DNA of 64,000 nt from Diphasiastrum complanatum (lineage: Eukaryota; Streptophyta; Lycopodiopsida; Lycopodiales; Lycopodiaceae): the NCBI GenBank assembly GCA_029204225.1, contig CM055094.1, forward strand, positions 21,626,346 to 21,690,345. The letters are read 5' to 3'. Under the pieces are notes generated by a model. It did not search any database. It was not told the DNA's origin and saw only the letters and a program-made list of their open reading frames with translations. A program made the position numbers and the translations under genes. Every line of letters begins with the position of its first letter. Position 1 is the first letter of the stretch. Shown here piece by piece: positions 1 through 11,315 of this stretch.

Positions 1-2025
1 CCAAAATTGCCAAATACAAAACCAAAACTAGTTGACAATTTTTCACACCATGTCCTCTAGACATCTCCATTGATGAATACAATTTATAAGTTTTTGAAAG
101 CAATTCCGAATGCAATCAGGTCATGTTTTAGCTCAGTGATCTCTCTTTCACATTACAAAAGTTTTTAAAATACATCGTTCTAGGATTCGAGAATGGATTT
201 TGGAATGAATTATATTTCATTGAAGTTTGAACGAGCTTGGAAATTTGAAGATTGAATGAAGCTGTAATCTAGGATTTTTAAAACTCAAAGTTGTTCATGC
301 AAATTAAGTCATTTTTGTTAATATATTAAAATGTTGTAATCTAGGGTTTCCAAAAACAAATTGAAAATTTGTTAAAAAGAATGCTTATTCCTTGTTACAC
401 GACTAAATAACATATAGTTAAAAAGCATATAATGAATCTATGCTATGTTCCAAACATATGCAAGTTACATTGCATTCATTCACACTTCACAAATCATTGG
501 AATTTGAATTAGAACGAAATCATTGAAATGAGTAGATCAATGTTTAAATGAAGCGATAAATATTATAATCTTCCCATTTAATTCAATTATATTTATATAT
601 TATTGGTGCATTAATAGGATAAAACCTCGTTATTATTATTTTCTTTGTTTCTATTGATTCAAGCAAGCACAGCTCGTCTAGATGATGACCACAATGCCTC
701 TAAGGAGAAATAGTTTTTCATTTTTTTTTAATTTTGATTTTTCTTCAAATTCAAATTTAATGATCTTCCCATGTGTGGTGAGTTGGTGTCTGCACTTGAG
801 TTGGGCTTGTACACTCAAGTTCGATTCTTTGCAATCCCCCCAAATTAATATAACCATTAACATTATTCTCAAAGCATGTACTATGAGCTAAAAACAACAC
901 TTGGAGAGTAAAGAGTTAGGAATATGTCAAACACTTTTACACCTAGTATTTGGCAAGGTCGGATTCTTTGCAATAACACCCCCCCCCCCCCCCCCCCCCC
1001 CCCCTATTTCTTAATATAACTTCTCACAGCATCTAGTATGAGCTACAAACAACACTTGGTAAGTCTTAAGACTTGGAGAGTAAAGAGTTATGCATTTGTC
1101 AAATACTTTTACACCTAGCATTTGGCAAGTTAGACACAATGGTAGTAATTATAGGAATGAGTTAGACAAGCTTGTGAAGCCATCTAGAGGTGATTTTTTG
1201 TTTAGTTGCCTAGCTACATATCAAGCTACCCCAAGTTACCTACCAATTTACTATTATTTTGAGTGACAACCGTGAAGCTATCATGATTTGAAATGACATC
1301 AATATATTAAGCTACTCCCAAGTTGGCCCTTTCCCAGGAAGCTTCTCTCTTGAAACTATAGCAAAAAGCTCTTATTCAAAGGAACAATCAAGGGTCGAGT
1401 ACTTACCATACGAGATGAAGACCAACAAGTAGGGCAAGGAAAGAATATGTACGGTTTACTTTGCTATGTGCTTGGAGGTATGCTGAGCATGCTTAGAATA
1501 TGAAGAACATGTGTTTTCCAAAAGTATTAGTAGTCTTACAAAAAGGCTTGGAGTAACATTAGAATTTGGAAGTGGTGCACCTACTTTGGATGGATGATCA
1601 ATAACAAACAATTTCTGTCTAGTCCTTTTGTCGTGATATGTTCCCTCTTTGATATGTTCCCTCTTGTCGATATGATATTTTCATTGTGTGTCTAAATATT
1701 TTTTGAACAGAATATGTGTAACCTAATTATTGTTGATTTTGATTTAATGAGCATTCAATGTTCATTTAATACATTAAATCAAATATCAACGATGAGAACA
1801 TATATATATACACAACGAGAAGAAGGTATATCTAGATCATAGATTATGAACTAAAGTGGACATTTCAAAAGCAGTGGAGAGATAGATTAGCAGTTGAGTG
1901 CCATATACATTGGCCCTAGATGGCTATAATGGTCAATCTTAAAAGCTCCAATCAACAAATGTTGATGTTTTCAATGTTCTCAATTCAAAAAATTGTGCCT
2001 AAAGGATTTTGTTCATAACATTTGT
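1..2025. repeat. Dispersed non-coding block A, copy 1
   Basis: No credible coding sequence is present; the short ORFs here are AT-rich chance frames. The block matches 39777-41704 and 62591-64000 in the same orientation, and its first ~890 bases are inverted at about 22600-23450. It holds a C homopolymer and a TA-rich run near 1801. The copies differ by scattered substitutions and small indels, as expected for an old amplified repeat rather than a recent segmental copy. It may be the untranslated or terminal part of an element; I could not find its termini. Confidence 0.8.
979..1004. repeat. Poly-C tract
   Basis: An uninterrupted run of 26 C. The equivalent place in the 39.8 kb copy has about 14 C (40752-40765), and the 63.5 kb copy has a C run broken by one G. 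The length therefore varies between copies of the same block. Confidence 0.95.
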
Positions 2026-3575
2026 TCAGGAATAGTGGGCATCATGCTTATGATATTGCTCGCGCAGCCACTTGGAGCAGGTTCGAGTCAGCATTTGTCT
2101 TCGACCAGCAAATGCTTTTGATCTCTGGGTGTAAGCCTTATCAGCATTGATGATAAAGCCTAAAGTGCACATCTCTTTGAAGATTTGTATGGGGTCTGCA
2201 GGAAAGTATTGTATCCGTAAATAGATCCGTGTATCCTCCATGTGAAGCGCCGGTTTGTTGGGATTGATGAAAAATTGTGGATCCTGCTCAAACCTTCGGC
2301 CCATGACAGTCATCAGAAACTGGCAGAACTTGTGTTGTAGCTTGATTGTAGGATCGTCAGAATCGGAAGTTAATTTGCAAAAATTCTTGATGGATGTATG
2401 ACATTCCTTCTGAGAAGAGAACGAGCCATCTATTATCGCAAAGTTGCAAGGATATGCTGATATGTTGTCTTCCGATCTCCATGCTAGCGCTCGTCTTCTA
2501 CGAAAACTTGGGTCGAAAGGAGGATCATTCTGAATTTGCTTTGTTGATTGATCAAGCATTTCATAGACGTACGTATCTTTGAGAAATGGAGCTCTCAAAC
2601 CGGTCGACGCAATTAAATCTGGCTGAGAAGATCTCCCGATCGAATTAGATGCCGTCGTTGGAACTGACTTGTCCCCGTCTTTTCGTCCTATCAGAGTCGA
2701 CTTACTGGCATGCTTATGATTTTGCTCACGTAGCCAGTTGAAGCAGTTTTGAGTCAGTATTTGTCTTCGACCAGTAAATGCTTTTGATCTCTGGGTGTAC
2801 ATGTAACCCTCATCAGCATTGATGATAAATCCTGAAGTGCACATCTCTTCGAAGATATGTATGGAGTCTGCAGGAAAGTATTGAATCCGTAAATAGATCC
2901 TGGTATCCTCCATGTGAAGGACCGCTTTGTTGGGATTGATGGAAAATTGTGGATCTTGCTCAAACCTTTGGCCCATGACAGTCATCAGAAACTGGCAGAA
3001 CTTGTGTTGTACCTTGATTGTAGGATCGCGAGAATCGGAACTCAGTTCCCAAAAATTATTGATTGATGTATGACATTCCTTCTGAGAAGAGAACGAGCCA
3101 TCTATTATCGCAAAGTTGCAAGGATATGCTGATATGTTGTCTTCCGATCTGCATGCTCGTCTTCTACATCGAAAGAAGGATCATTCCGGACTTGCTTTGG
3201 TGCTTACTCAAGCCTTTCATTCACATGCGTATCTTTGAGGACTGGAGCTCTCCAACCGGTAGACGCCATTAATTCTGGCTGAGAAGAGCTCCCGATCAAA
3301 TTAGATGCCGTCGTTGGAACTAACTTGTCCGCGTCTTTGCGTCCTACCAGAATCGAATTACTAATATCATGTGCCTCCAAATCTCTTCCGCATATAGATT
3401 TCGTAGTTTCTGATATTTTGGCCAAACGGATTTTCTCAGCCGCCGATACTATGTTCATTTCTAGGTCCTGCTCCATCTTCCTAAGTCGATGCTGGATCAA
3501 CAATCCTTTTCTGAGAGTCTTCAGCCTCTTGTAAATGACGAAAATAAGAGGTGAAATCAGAAGGACAGAGAACAT
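2026..3575 (-). pseudogene. Unknown gene: membrane segment plus ~220-residue repeats, copy A (broken)
   Basis: Read on the minus strand, the product starts MFSVLLISPLIFVIYKRLK, one hydrophobic segment followed by basic residues. A charged stretch comes next, then two repeats of about 220 residues. Each repeat holds an Arg run (FRRRRAWRSED), DNISAYPCNFAIIDGSFSSQ, HMEDTRIYLRIQYFPAD and FIINAD. The natural C terminus is HKHDAHYS followed by TGA at 2026-2028. The frame is broken between about 2985 and 3204, where a stop and a frame change separate the membrane part from the repeats. Three further copies lie in the window. I recognise no family and assign no function; a membrane-anchored repeat protein is all the sequence supports. 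Confidence 0.6.
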
Positions 3576-3766
3576 CGATAATGCAGAGAGAGAGAGAGAG
3601 ATATTCCATGCATTGCATTCTATTTGTACTATTTCGGGTTAGACGTTGAGGCATTGTAGTCATATGTATAGAGCATCCCATCCTTAAAGGAGAACTTGTG
3701 ACCATTCTCTAGGTGACTTGGATAAGCCCGCCCTCCATTCATTTCAAAGTCAAGAATAATCCATGT

Positions 3767-5065
3767 CCCTTCGGCCCATGACAGTCATCAGAAACTGGCA
3801 GAACTTGTGTTGTAGCTTGATTGTAGGATCGTCAGAATCAGAAGTTAATTTGCAAAAATTCTTGATGGATGTATGACATTCCTTCTGAGAAAAGAACGAG
3901 CCATCTATTATCGCAAAGTTGCAAGGATAAGCTGATATGTTGTCTTCCGATCTCCATGCTAGCGCTCGTCTTCTACGAAAACTTGGGTCGAAAGGAGGAT
4001 CATTCTGAATTTGCTTTGTTGATTGATCAAGCATTTCATAGACGTACGTATCTTTGAGGAATGGAGCTCTCCAACCGGTAGACGCAATTAAATCTGGCTG
4101 AGGAGAGCTCCCGATCGAATTAGATGCCATCGTTGGAACTGACTTGTCCCCTTCTTTTCGTCCTATCAGAGTCGACTTACTGGCATGCTTATGATTTTGC
4201 TCACGTAGCCAGTTGAAACAGTTTCGAGTCAGTATTTGTCTTCGACCAGTAAATGCTTTTGATCTCTGGGTGTACATGTAACCCTCATCAGCATTGATGA
4301 TAAATCCTGAAGTGCACATCTCTTCGAAGATATGTATGGAGTCTGCAGGAAAGTATTGAATCCGTAAATAGATCCTGGTATCCTCCATGTGAAGGACCGC
4401 TTTGTTGGGATTGATGGAAAATTGTGGATCTTGCTCAAAGCTTTGGCCCATGACAGTCATCGAAAACTGGCAGAACTTGTGTTGTAGCTGGATTGTAGGA
4501 TCGCGAGAATCGGAACTCAGTTCCCAAAAATTATTGATTGATGTATGACATTCCTTCTGAGAAGAGAACGAGCCATCTATTATCGCAAAGTTGCAAGGAT
4601 ATGCTGATATGTTGTCTTCCGATCTCCATGCTCGTCTTCTACGAAATCTTGGGTCGAAAGAAGGATCATTCTGGACTTGCTTTGGTGCTTGCTCAAGCCT
4701 TTCATTCACGTGCGTATCTTTGAGGACTGGAGCTCTCCAACCGGTAGACGCCATTAATTTTGGCTGAGAAAAGCTCCCGATCAAATTAGATGCCGTCGTT
4801 GGAACTCACTTGTCCGCGTCGTTGCGTCCTACCAGAATCGAATTACTGATATCAAGTGCCTCCAAATCTCTTCCACATATAGATTTCGTAGTTTCTGATA
4901 TTTTGGCCAAACGGATTTTCTCAGCCGCCGATACTATGTTCATTTCTAGGTCCTGCTCCATCTTGCTAAGCCGATGTTGGATCAACAATCCTTTTCTGAG
5001 ACTCTTCAGCCTCTTGTAAATGACGAAAATAAGAGGTGAAATCAGAAGGACAGAGAACATCGATA

Positions 5066-5116
<51 letters not shown>

Positions 5117-5126
5117 TTCCATGCAT
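3767..5126 (-). pseudogene. Unknown gene: membrane segment plus ~220-residue repeats, copy B (3' truncated)
   Basis: The same gene as copy A. An upstream ATG at 5124-5126 gives MHGI followed by a Ser-Leu run coded by the GA/CT microsatellite, and this run leads in frame into the MFSVLLIS membrane segment. A stop near 4806 (aspartate-lysine then TGA) separates it from the long repeat frame 4784-3750. The final part of repeat 2 is missing because the tandem-duplication junction cuts it after MTVMGRR. The repeat frame stays open for 344 codons, so decay is modest. Confidence 0.6.
5071..5114. repeat. (GA)n microsatellite at the repeat-gene 5' end
   Basis: A run of 44 bases of GA. The same site has 16 bases in copy A (3586-3601) and in the inverted copy at 36228-36243, and 98 bases at 43257-43354. 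It lies between a conserved upstream ATG and the membrane-segment ATG. Confidence 0.95.
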
Positions 5127-5299
5127 TGCATTCTATTTGTACTATTTCGGGTTAGACGTTGAGGCATTGTAGTCATATGTATAGAGCATCCCATCCTTAA
5201 GGAGAACTTGTGACCATTCTCTAGGTGACTTGAATAAGCCCGCCCTCCATTCATTTCAAAGTCAAGAATAATCCATGCCCCTTTCACACTCATAGTCAT

Positions 5300-6420
5300 C
5301 TATACTATACACCCCCCCCCCTTTACAACAATCAAATTTTACTTGTCCAAGAATAGGAGAAAGATAAGCACGAGAAAAGGTCACAATTGTATCACATTTT
5401 AGTTGCCCAAGACAAAGCTAGTGCATGAGAAATTAAGGCAACAGGAAAGGCACATTCACAGGTTTGTTTGAAGTGAGCTTTTCATGTCGCATAAGCACGA
5501 AGAGATGTGACAAAATAAAAGGTGAAAGTAGATTAATATTGATGTGTGATGTCCCTTTGTGTGAATATTTTCTGGATCCAAACATCTAGTGTGTGGCTGT
5601 TAGGCTAGAGATAGCATGATATATTAATCTCAACATCCATTGGAGCGAGCTTCCGATCCACTTGAACACAAAACTTACAAGACTATTTGCTTCATGATGT
5701 AAATGTGAATCCAACTTATCAACCATTACAGAAAATTTGAGCACAAAAGGGACCTTTCAAAGACATACCTTTTATTTTTTTTCTCAAAAGTTTCTTCCAC
5801 ATGGTCCAATCAAAACACTCAAATTTGAAATTTACGTAACGTAGCTCCTTCAAATTGATTTTCTTTTCTTTTTAAAAGAACTGTAATTTTGCGTCGGGGC
5901 AGCCCGTAAATGAGCCATTTTATTTGTAGTATAGTATGCAACTCAGTAAAAAAACTGTGTAACTTTTGAACGGCAACTCAAATAGAGACGATTACAGTGC
6001 CATTAGAAAGCCCTCGACGAGAACTTTTTCAATGACACCCAACATGACCCAGTTCCGAGCTACGGTGAAGAGGTCATGGCCAGTAAGGGAGTAGCATTAT
6101 GGTGCATTTAAGAGTAAAGGATCAAGCAAATACTTATAAAACTGGTATATGGCAAGTTAGACACAATGATAAATTCATGAGAATAAGTTAGTGAAGCTCA
6201 AAAAGTTATTTGGAGTGAGTTCTTGCCGAGTCCCAATTTGTTATCTTGCTATTTGTGAACTTGCCCCAAGATAAGGTGAAAAAACCCTTTTAATATTACA
6301 AATGACAACCACGAAGCTATCATAGTTTCAATCAACATCAATATAATTAAACAACAAAAATCATCACATACATGGGAACATTACAAAAAATCACAATATC
6401 ACGCTTTACTGCCATGCTGC
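5300..6420. repeat. Intergenic repeat block with the ~175-bp shared module
   Basis: No gene seen. The block matches about 43455-44540 (direct) and 34960-36010 (inverted). Bases 5550-5722 are one copy of a module beginning GTCCCTTTGTGTGAATATTT that occurs in nine nearly full copies and one partial copy in the window. A C run sits at about 5311-5321. Confidence 0.8.
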
Positions 6421-6499
6421 CATGCATGCTTTTTAGGAAATGAAAACAAACTCTGATGGGAGAAGATTTGATGCTGGCACTTCCTTCTTCAGGCATGGA

Positions 6500-7119
6500 A
6501 ATGAAATTCATAAGCCTTGAAAAGCTATAACTTCAAAGGATCGATTCTCCATCTTTTAGTGGTGATCTATCATTCGCTACGACAGTGCTTGATTACTCCT
6601 TCGCATCCTTGGACACCATCTACATACATCCACCACGGATCCGGAGCGCCATCATCATCCATTTTCAAAAACCCTAAGCTGTCGAGATCTGCTACATTAC
6701 ACAAAAATCATCACATCTAGCACGAGACAAATGCTGAGGGGTAGTGCTCCTGAAGCTTGTCAAAACCCCACATTCAACACCGATTTGGGTTGAAAGCTCG
6801 CTACTAGTATGTTACTACAAAGAAACATCATCGTTTCCACATCCTATCAGAACGACATTGCTCCAAATTTTTCCACAAATTTCTAGTCTCCATACACTGC
6901 CGAGCAATACTCTACATACAATGCTCATAGAGCCGAGCCCCCATACTCTGCATTCACTATGGACCGAGCGGAGCATCCATACTCTGCATACAAAGTTGAC
7001 CGAGACGAGTCCAACAAAAGTCGACCGATCCGAAGCCCTCCACAGTCGACCGAGCCAAGACTCCACTTGTCTGTTACCAGAGCCGAACCTTCAACAGAGT
7101 CATCAGCCGAGTCCAGAAC
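6500..7119 (+). repeat. Leader block of ORF1 with 36-bp repeats
   Basis: The block ends just before the ORF1 start. It carries two 36-bp imperfect repeats of the form GAGCCGAGC..CATACTCTGCA..GGACC around 6930-7005. A sequence near 7074-7090 (GTTACCAGAGCCGAACC) loosely resembles a tRNA-Met primer binding site, but no LTR end precedes it. Eight other copies exist in the window. The open frames crossing it follow from the 36-bp (12-codon) periodicity and are not evidence of a protein. Confidence 0.65.
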
Positions 7120-7863
7120 ATGTCTGCCACAACATCTTCCAGTTCTGATGACCCAACTCTAGAAAGAATTGACATCACCATGGAAAGCCTCGATATCTAT
7201 GAGATGAACACTTGGTACCAGGAGGCACACTAGTTCCTGAGCCACATAGAGTTCCAACTTCCTCTTTTGATCAGTGGCTATCAGAGCCCATTTCGATTGC
7301 ATATTGCTTATAACCCCACCGACAGATTTTCCAGTTCATGTTACCTCCTAACCAAAATTTTGTTTATATTATCCCTAATTCTGGAGCTGACCTCAATACA
7401 TTTGGCATCCCTAGGGGACCGAACACATTTAGTAGGACCCTCAAAAAAATTGAATCCATAGCATACTTCAAATACATAGACCCCTCAGCGGACAAATGGA
7501 AAAAAACGATGGTTACCGTATTGAGGTCATAAATGATAAGCCCTTAGCTGCTCCATGTGCCTATCTAGCGAGATATACACAGCGGTATAGGTCCAAGATC
7601 ACGCGTATCCCCATGAAACTATTCCACATGATGGTTGATTCTAGACTACACAATGAGAACCTTTATGACTGGGCCCAGTTTGCTTCCAACTACCTCCATG
7701 ACTATATCAAGAACAAGCAAACCTCCACGTTATTAGGCTATTTTCTGATAGATGTCACTTTGCAGCAGTTGAGCCACCGACCTCGAGTTCGAGACCAGTT
7801 GATAGTAGCAGATAAAAGCTTGGGAGACTCCCTCGGAACCAGCGATCCACTATTCTCACCTTG
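7120..7863 (+). pseudogene. Unknown gag-like ORF1, broken copy
   Basis: The reading begins MSATTSSSSDDPTL, is acidic and Ser-rich, and reaches a TAG after WYQEAH (7231-7233). A frame change near TTTTCCAG (about 7330-7340) leads to MLPPNQNFVYIIPNSGADLN, and a second leads to DGYRIEVINDKPLAAPCAYL, followed by a conserved part with YDWAQFASNYLHDYIKNKQT. The copy is cut at 7860, where antisense copia sequence begins. The same stop and first frame change recur in other copies. I do not recognise the family; position after a leader suggests a gag-like or ORF1-type protein of an element, which is inference. Confidence 0.5.
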
Positions 7864-7878
7864 AGTGTGAGGCTTCTG

Positions 7879-9243
7879 CTATTGCTGCTGCACTTGATTC
7901 TTGCCCTTGGAATAGTCTTTCTTCTTGGTGTACAGGGCCATGGATTTGTCTTTGATGGACATGCTGTTGGTCTTTCTGCGCATTTCTTCAAGAAGAAGAT
8001 GACCGATCACCTTTTGAAGAGTGAGGCCGGGTTGTGTGGAGATCATCACCCCTTTAGCAATGATCTTGCCATCCTTCTTGATGTTACATGTATTTGTGGC
8101 GAACTCCACAATCAAACCATTGTCAGGCAATTGCCCCACACTAAGCAAGTTCTTAGTGATACTGAAAATGTAAAGCACTCCATCAATCTTGATCTTCCTT
8201 GAAGATCCCAAGCATAAAGGTATGGATCCTATTCCTTCTATCTTATAAGCATAATTAGTTGTTGTAAAAATTTACGTGATAGGTCCTTCATAGGTAGATA
8301 AGGTTAAAAAATACTCCCTCTTACTTGTCATGTGGGAGGTAGCCCCACTATCTATCCACCAAGGGTCTTCACCTCTTATGCTTGAAGATGAGAAACTTGA
8401 CATCATGACAAAATCTTTATGAGAGCCCTCCTCTTCCTCTTGACCAAGGTTTTCTTGACTTTGAGTTTGCTTCTTCTTGAAGAACTCCGAGGCATAGTGC
8501 CTCGTCTTGCCACAAAAGTAGCATTTGATCTTCGACTTATCCTTCTTTGGCTTGCTCGAGCTTTGACTTAGTTCTTCTTGAATGCAACACCTTTGCCTTT
8601 GTATTTTCTCTTGATCTTGATGAAAAGACCCTTGTCATCTCCATCATTGAGGGAGAGCTTCTCCATCCTTGACTTGATGTGAGTTCTCCTACTCTCCTCG
8701 ACCATGAGGAATCCTTGGAGATCTTCAAGTGAAGGCAACTTGCCCATGACTGCATAGCCTTGCACCAAGTTAGCAAAATCCATACTTAAACCATTCAAGA
8801 TTGGTTGAACAAGTTCACTTTCCTTAATGGAATCTCCTATGTAAGCAAGCTCTTTGTTTAAGTCCTTGACTCTCAGCACATATGGATTTGATTCTTCAAG
8901 GATATCAACCTTGAAGTATTCTTGGATTCATATATCTTTTGAAGAGTTTCCCATGATTCTTGAGCCAAGATGCAAGCACCTACCTCCTTAAGAAGCTCAT
9001 GAGCTACATTCATTTTATACAATGGAGAGCAACCTTGCACCTCCTTTTGTATTTTGTAGCTTCTTGAGGGTGAATAGGCTCATCCTCTTCGCCACTCACT
9101 ATATCCATTAGATATTGTAAAATAAGGATTGATTCCATTCTTAGCTTCCAAATTGAATAATTAGAAGCATTCAATCTATCATGTGAATCCAAAAGATATG
9201 CATTCATTGATCTCGACTGCCTCCTCCTTGATCTCGACTTCAC
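7879..9243 (-). pseudogene. Ty1/copia gag-protease remnant, chimeric
   Basis: Minus strand from 9243: a gag start (MNAYLLDSHDRLNASNYSIW), then a gag core (LNGLSMDFANLVQGYAVMGK), a zinc knuckle CYFCGKTRHYASE whose last Cys is Phe here, the protease motif WIDSGATSHM, and IDGVLYIFSITKNLLSVGQL. After AKG the protein switches to VMISTQPGLTLQKVIGHLLL and a Lys/Gln-rich tail that looks like gag from another copia family. Several frameshifts and stops interrupt it. No integrase or RT follows. It abuts plus-strand ORF1 at 7860. Confidence 0.8.
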
Positions 9244-9894
9244 AAGGATATAGGATTCACCTAACCTGAACCAAAAGGAATCATATGCACATAAATATGC
9301 CTCTTCAAATCATTACTACAAGATCAGTTGAATCATCATGCAATAATCAATCCAAATATCTCACAAATCAAGTAAAATTGAACACAATCTTGACTAGAAT
9401 TGCATTCACTTGATGAGCACTTGTCAAAAACTTTGGGCTGACCCTAAAATTTAATCTCTAAGATCTCAATAAGTCTAAGAACTAGCTATTATAGTACCAA
9501 AGATAAGGATCTACCTTTCTTTTGATTCGTTGAAAACTACGTGGCAGACCTACGTTGTAGACCTATGTCCCTTTGTGTGAATATTTTCTGGATCCAAACA
9601 TCTAGTGTGTGGCTATTAGGCTAGAGATAGCATGATATATTAATCTCAACATCAATTGGAGCGAGCTTCTGATCCACTTGAACACGAAACTTACAAGACT
9701 ATTTGCTTCATGATGTAAATGTCAATCCAAATTATCAACAATGTGATTCCCTAGTGCACAATGTATCACTATCATCACATGGCAGAAAGTGATTCACTTT
9801 TGTGCATATGTTCCATAGAGATGTGAGACACTTTACCACAAATAGGCTTGAAAAAATCAGAAGGTAATTTGGTTGTACAAGAAGCAAGCGTTAA
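9244..9894. repeat. Copia 5' flank plus shared module
   Basis: No coding sequence. Bases 9244-9540 are the conserved upstream flank of copia gag (also at 18130-17890 inverted and 28980-29220). From about 9568 to 9742 comes the ~175-bp shared module, followed by the stretch ending in CAAGCGTTAA that precedes leader blocks elsewhere. Confidence 0.7.
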
Positions 9895-10375
9895 TACATC
9901 CACCATGGATCCAGAGCGCCATCATCATCCATTTTCAAAAACCCTAAGCTGCCGAGATCTGCTACATTACACAAAAATCGTCGCATCTAGCACGAGCCAA
10001 ATGCTGAGGGGTAGTGCTACTGGAGCTTGTCAAAACCACACATTCAACATCGATTTGGGTGGAAAGCTCTCTACTAGTACGTTATCGCGAAGAAACATTA
10101 TCGTTTCCACATCCTATCAGAGCGACATTGCTCCAAATTTTTCCACAAATTTCTAGTCTCCATACACTGCCGAGCAATACTCTACATACACTGCTCATAG
10201 AGCCGAGCCCCCATACTCTGCAATCACCGTGGACCGAGCCGAGCGTCCATACTATGCATTCACTATGGACCAAGCTGAGCGTCCATACTCTGCATACAAA
10301 GTTGACTGAGCCGAGTCCATCAAAAGTCGACCGATCCGAAGCCCTCCACAGTCGATCGAGCCGAGACTCCACTTG
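9895..10375 (+). repeat. Leader block with three 36-bp repeats
   Basis: Three clear 36-bp units lie at 10200-10235, 10236-10271 and 10272-10307, each built on GAGCCGAGC/CATACTCTGCA/GGACC. The block stops at CACTTGT (about 10376) and is fused there to gypsy-derived sequence instead of continuing into ORF1. Confidence 0.7.
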
Positions 10376-10932
10376 TAAATAGATTTAAAAAACCATACTA
10401 TGGTATTTAAAGATAAGTTTGACAAGATAGTCACTATTTATGGGGAGACTAATGTACTCCCATCATCGATGGTTTGCTCGGCGGAAGTTATGGAAAAACT
10501 ACATGATTCTAAGTATGAGCTTTTTCATCTTGTCTTGAAATCTCGTATGCATTGTGATGTGAATGATGATGTGAATGTGTTAACATGCTTTAACACCAAA
10601 AATTAGCATTAAGAACAGCTTTTGATGGAAGATTTAAAACAAGAGTTCAATGATGTTTTTCCTAAATAGGTAAGATTCTCTGAGGTACATACTTCTAATT
10701 ATATTGCAGTTCGTTTTAAGCACATATTCAAATTTTTCCAAAATGAAATCTTTGAAATGTTTCAGAAAAGAGCAAGAACATAAAGATAGATTTTCAATTT
10801 CAAAATTGCAGAAAACATCAAACAAAAAGTACCATTCACTTGTGATGCTAGGTAAGTATGACCAAGCAAACACAATATCATGGAAGGACACAATATAAGG
10901 CCAAAGATCCGTAATAAAATACAAGTGTAAAA
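10376..10932 (+). mobile_element. Ty3/gypsy protease-RT linker fragment
   Basis: The frame 10400-10606 reads MVFKDKFDKIVTIYGETNVL, then SSMVCSAEVMEKLHDSKYEL. It matches the segment downstream of the protease in the better copy at 55.7-55.9 kb. After the CFNTKN stop the frame would continue with LMEDLKQEFNDVFPK, typical of the stretch ahead of a gypsy RT, but no RT follows. Protease and RT are both absent. Confidence 0.6.
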
Positions 10933-10935
10933 GTG

Positions 10936-11301
10936 TCTCACATGAATGGTTACCGTATTGAGGTCATAAATGATAAGCCCTTAGCTGCTCCATGTGCCTA
11001 TCTAGCGAGATATACACAGCGGTATAGGTCCAAGATCACGCGTATCCCCATGAAACTATTCCACATGATGGTTGATTCTAGACTACACAATGAGAACCTT
11101 TATGACTGGGCCCAGTTTGCTTCCCACTACCTCCATGACTATATCAAGAACAAGCAAACCTCCACGTTATTAGGCTATTTTCTGATAGATGTCACTTTGC
11201 AGCAGTTGAGCCACCGACCTCGAGTTCGAGACCAGTTGATAGTAGCAGATAAAAGCTTGGGAGACTCCCTCGGAACCAGCAATCCACTATTCTCACCTTG
11301 A
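10936..11301 (+). pseudogene. ORF1 fragment (C-terminal part)
   Basis: Starts abruptly at NGYRIEVINDKPLAAPCAYL and runs 122 codons to the same antisense-copia boundary as the 7.1 kb copy. The Met at its start is supplied by the junction. It lacks the N-terminal half and the later C-terminal extension seen at 57.9-58.3 kb. Confidence 0.55.
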
Positions 11302-11315
11302 GTGTGAGGCTTTCG

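Larger units (their letters stand above)
2297..5240. repeat. Tandem duplication, period 1475 bp
   Basis: Matching points are offset by 1475 bases (for example 2394 and 3869, 3063 and 4538, 3325 and 4800). The junction is near 3767, where a sequence resembling the gene's 5' flank (compare 5265-5280) is joined directly to the middle of the second 220-residue repeat. The duplication makes copies A and B of the repeat gene. It is absent from the related copies at 36.2-37.6 and 41.7-43.4 kb. Confidence 0.85.

Noticed and set aside
2394-2582. Recurrent ORF MYDIPSEKRTSHLLSQSCKD (several copies)
   Set aside because: Antisense shadow of the conserved FAIIDGSFSSQKECHTS stretch of the repeat gene.
7074-7090. 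tRNA-Met primer binding site in the leader
   Set aside because: Only a loose match, no LTR ending in CA before it, and the sequence is missing in the chimeric copies.
7861-8202. ORF starting MSVRLLLLLLHLILALG (also 11298 and 33484) that looks like a signal peptide
   Set aside because: It is the antisense of the copia gag/protease chimera, which has clear homology on the opposite strand.
10082-10372. Recurrent ORF pair MESRLDRLWRASDR / MLLELVKTTHSTSIW
   Set aside because: Both strands stay open because of the 36-bp repeat; no codon conservation pattern and the frame crosses known junctions.
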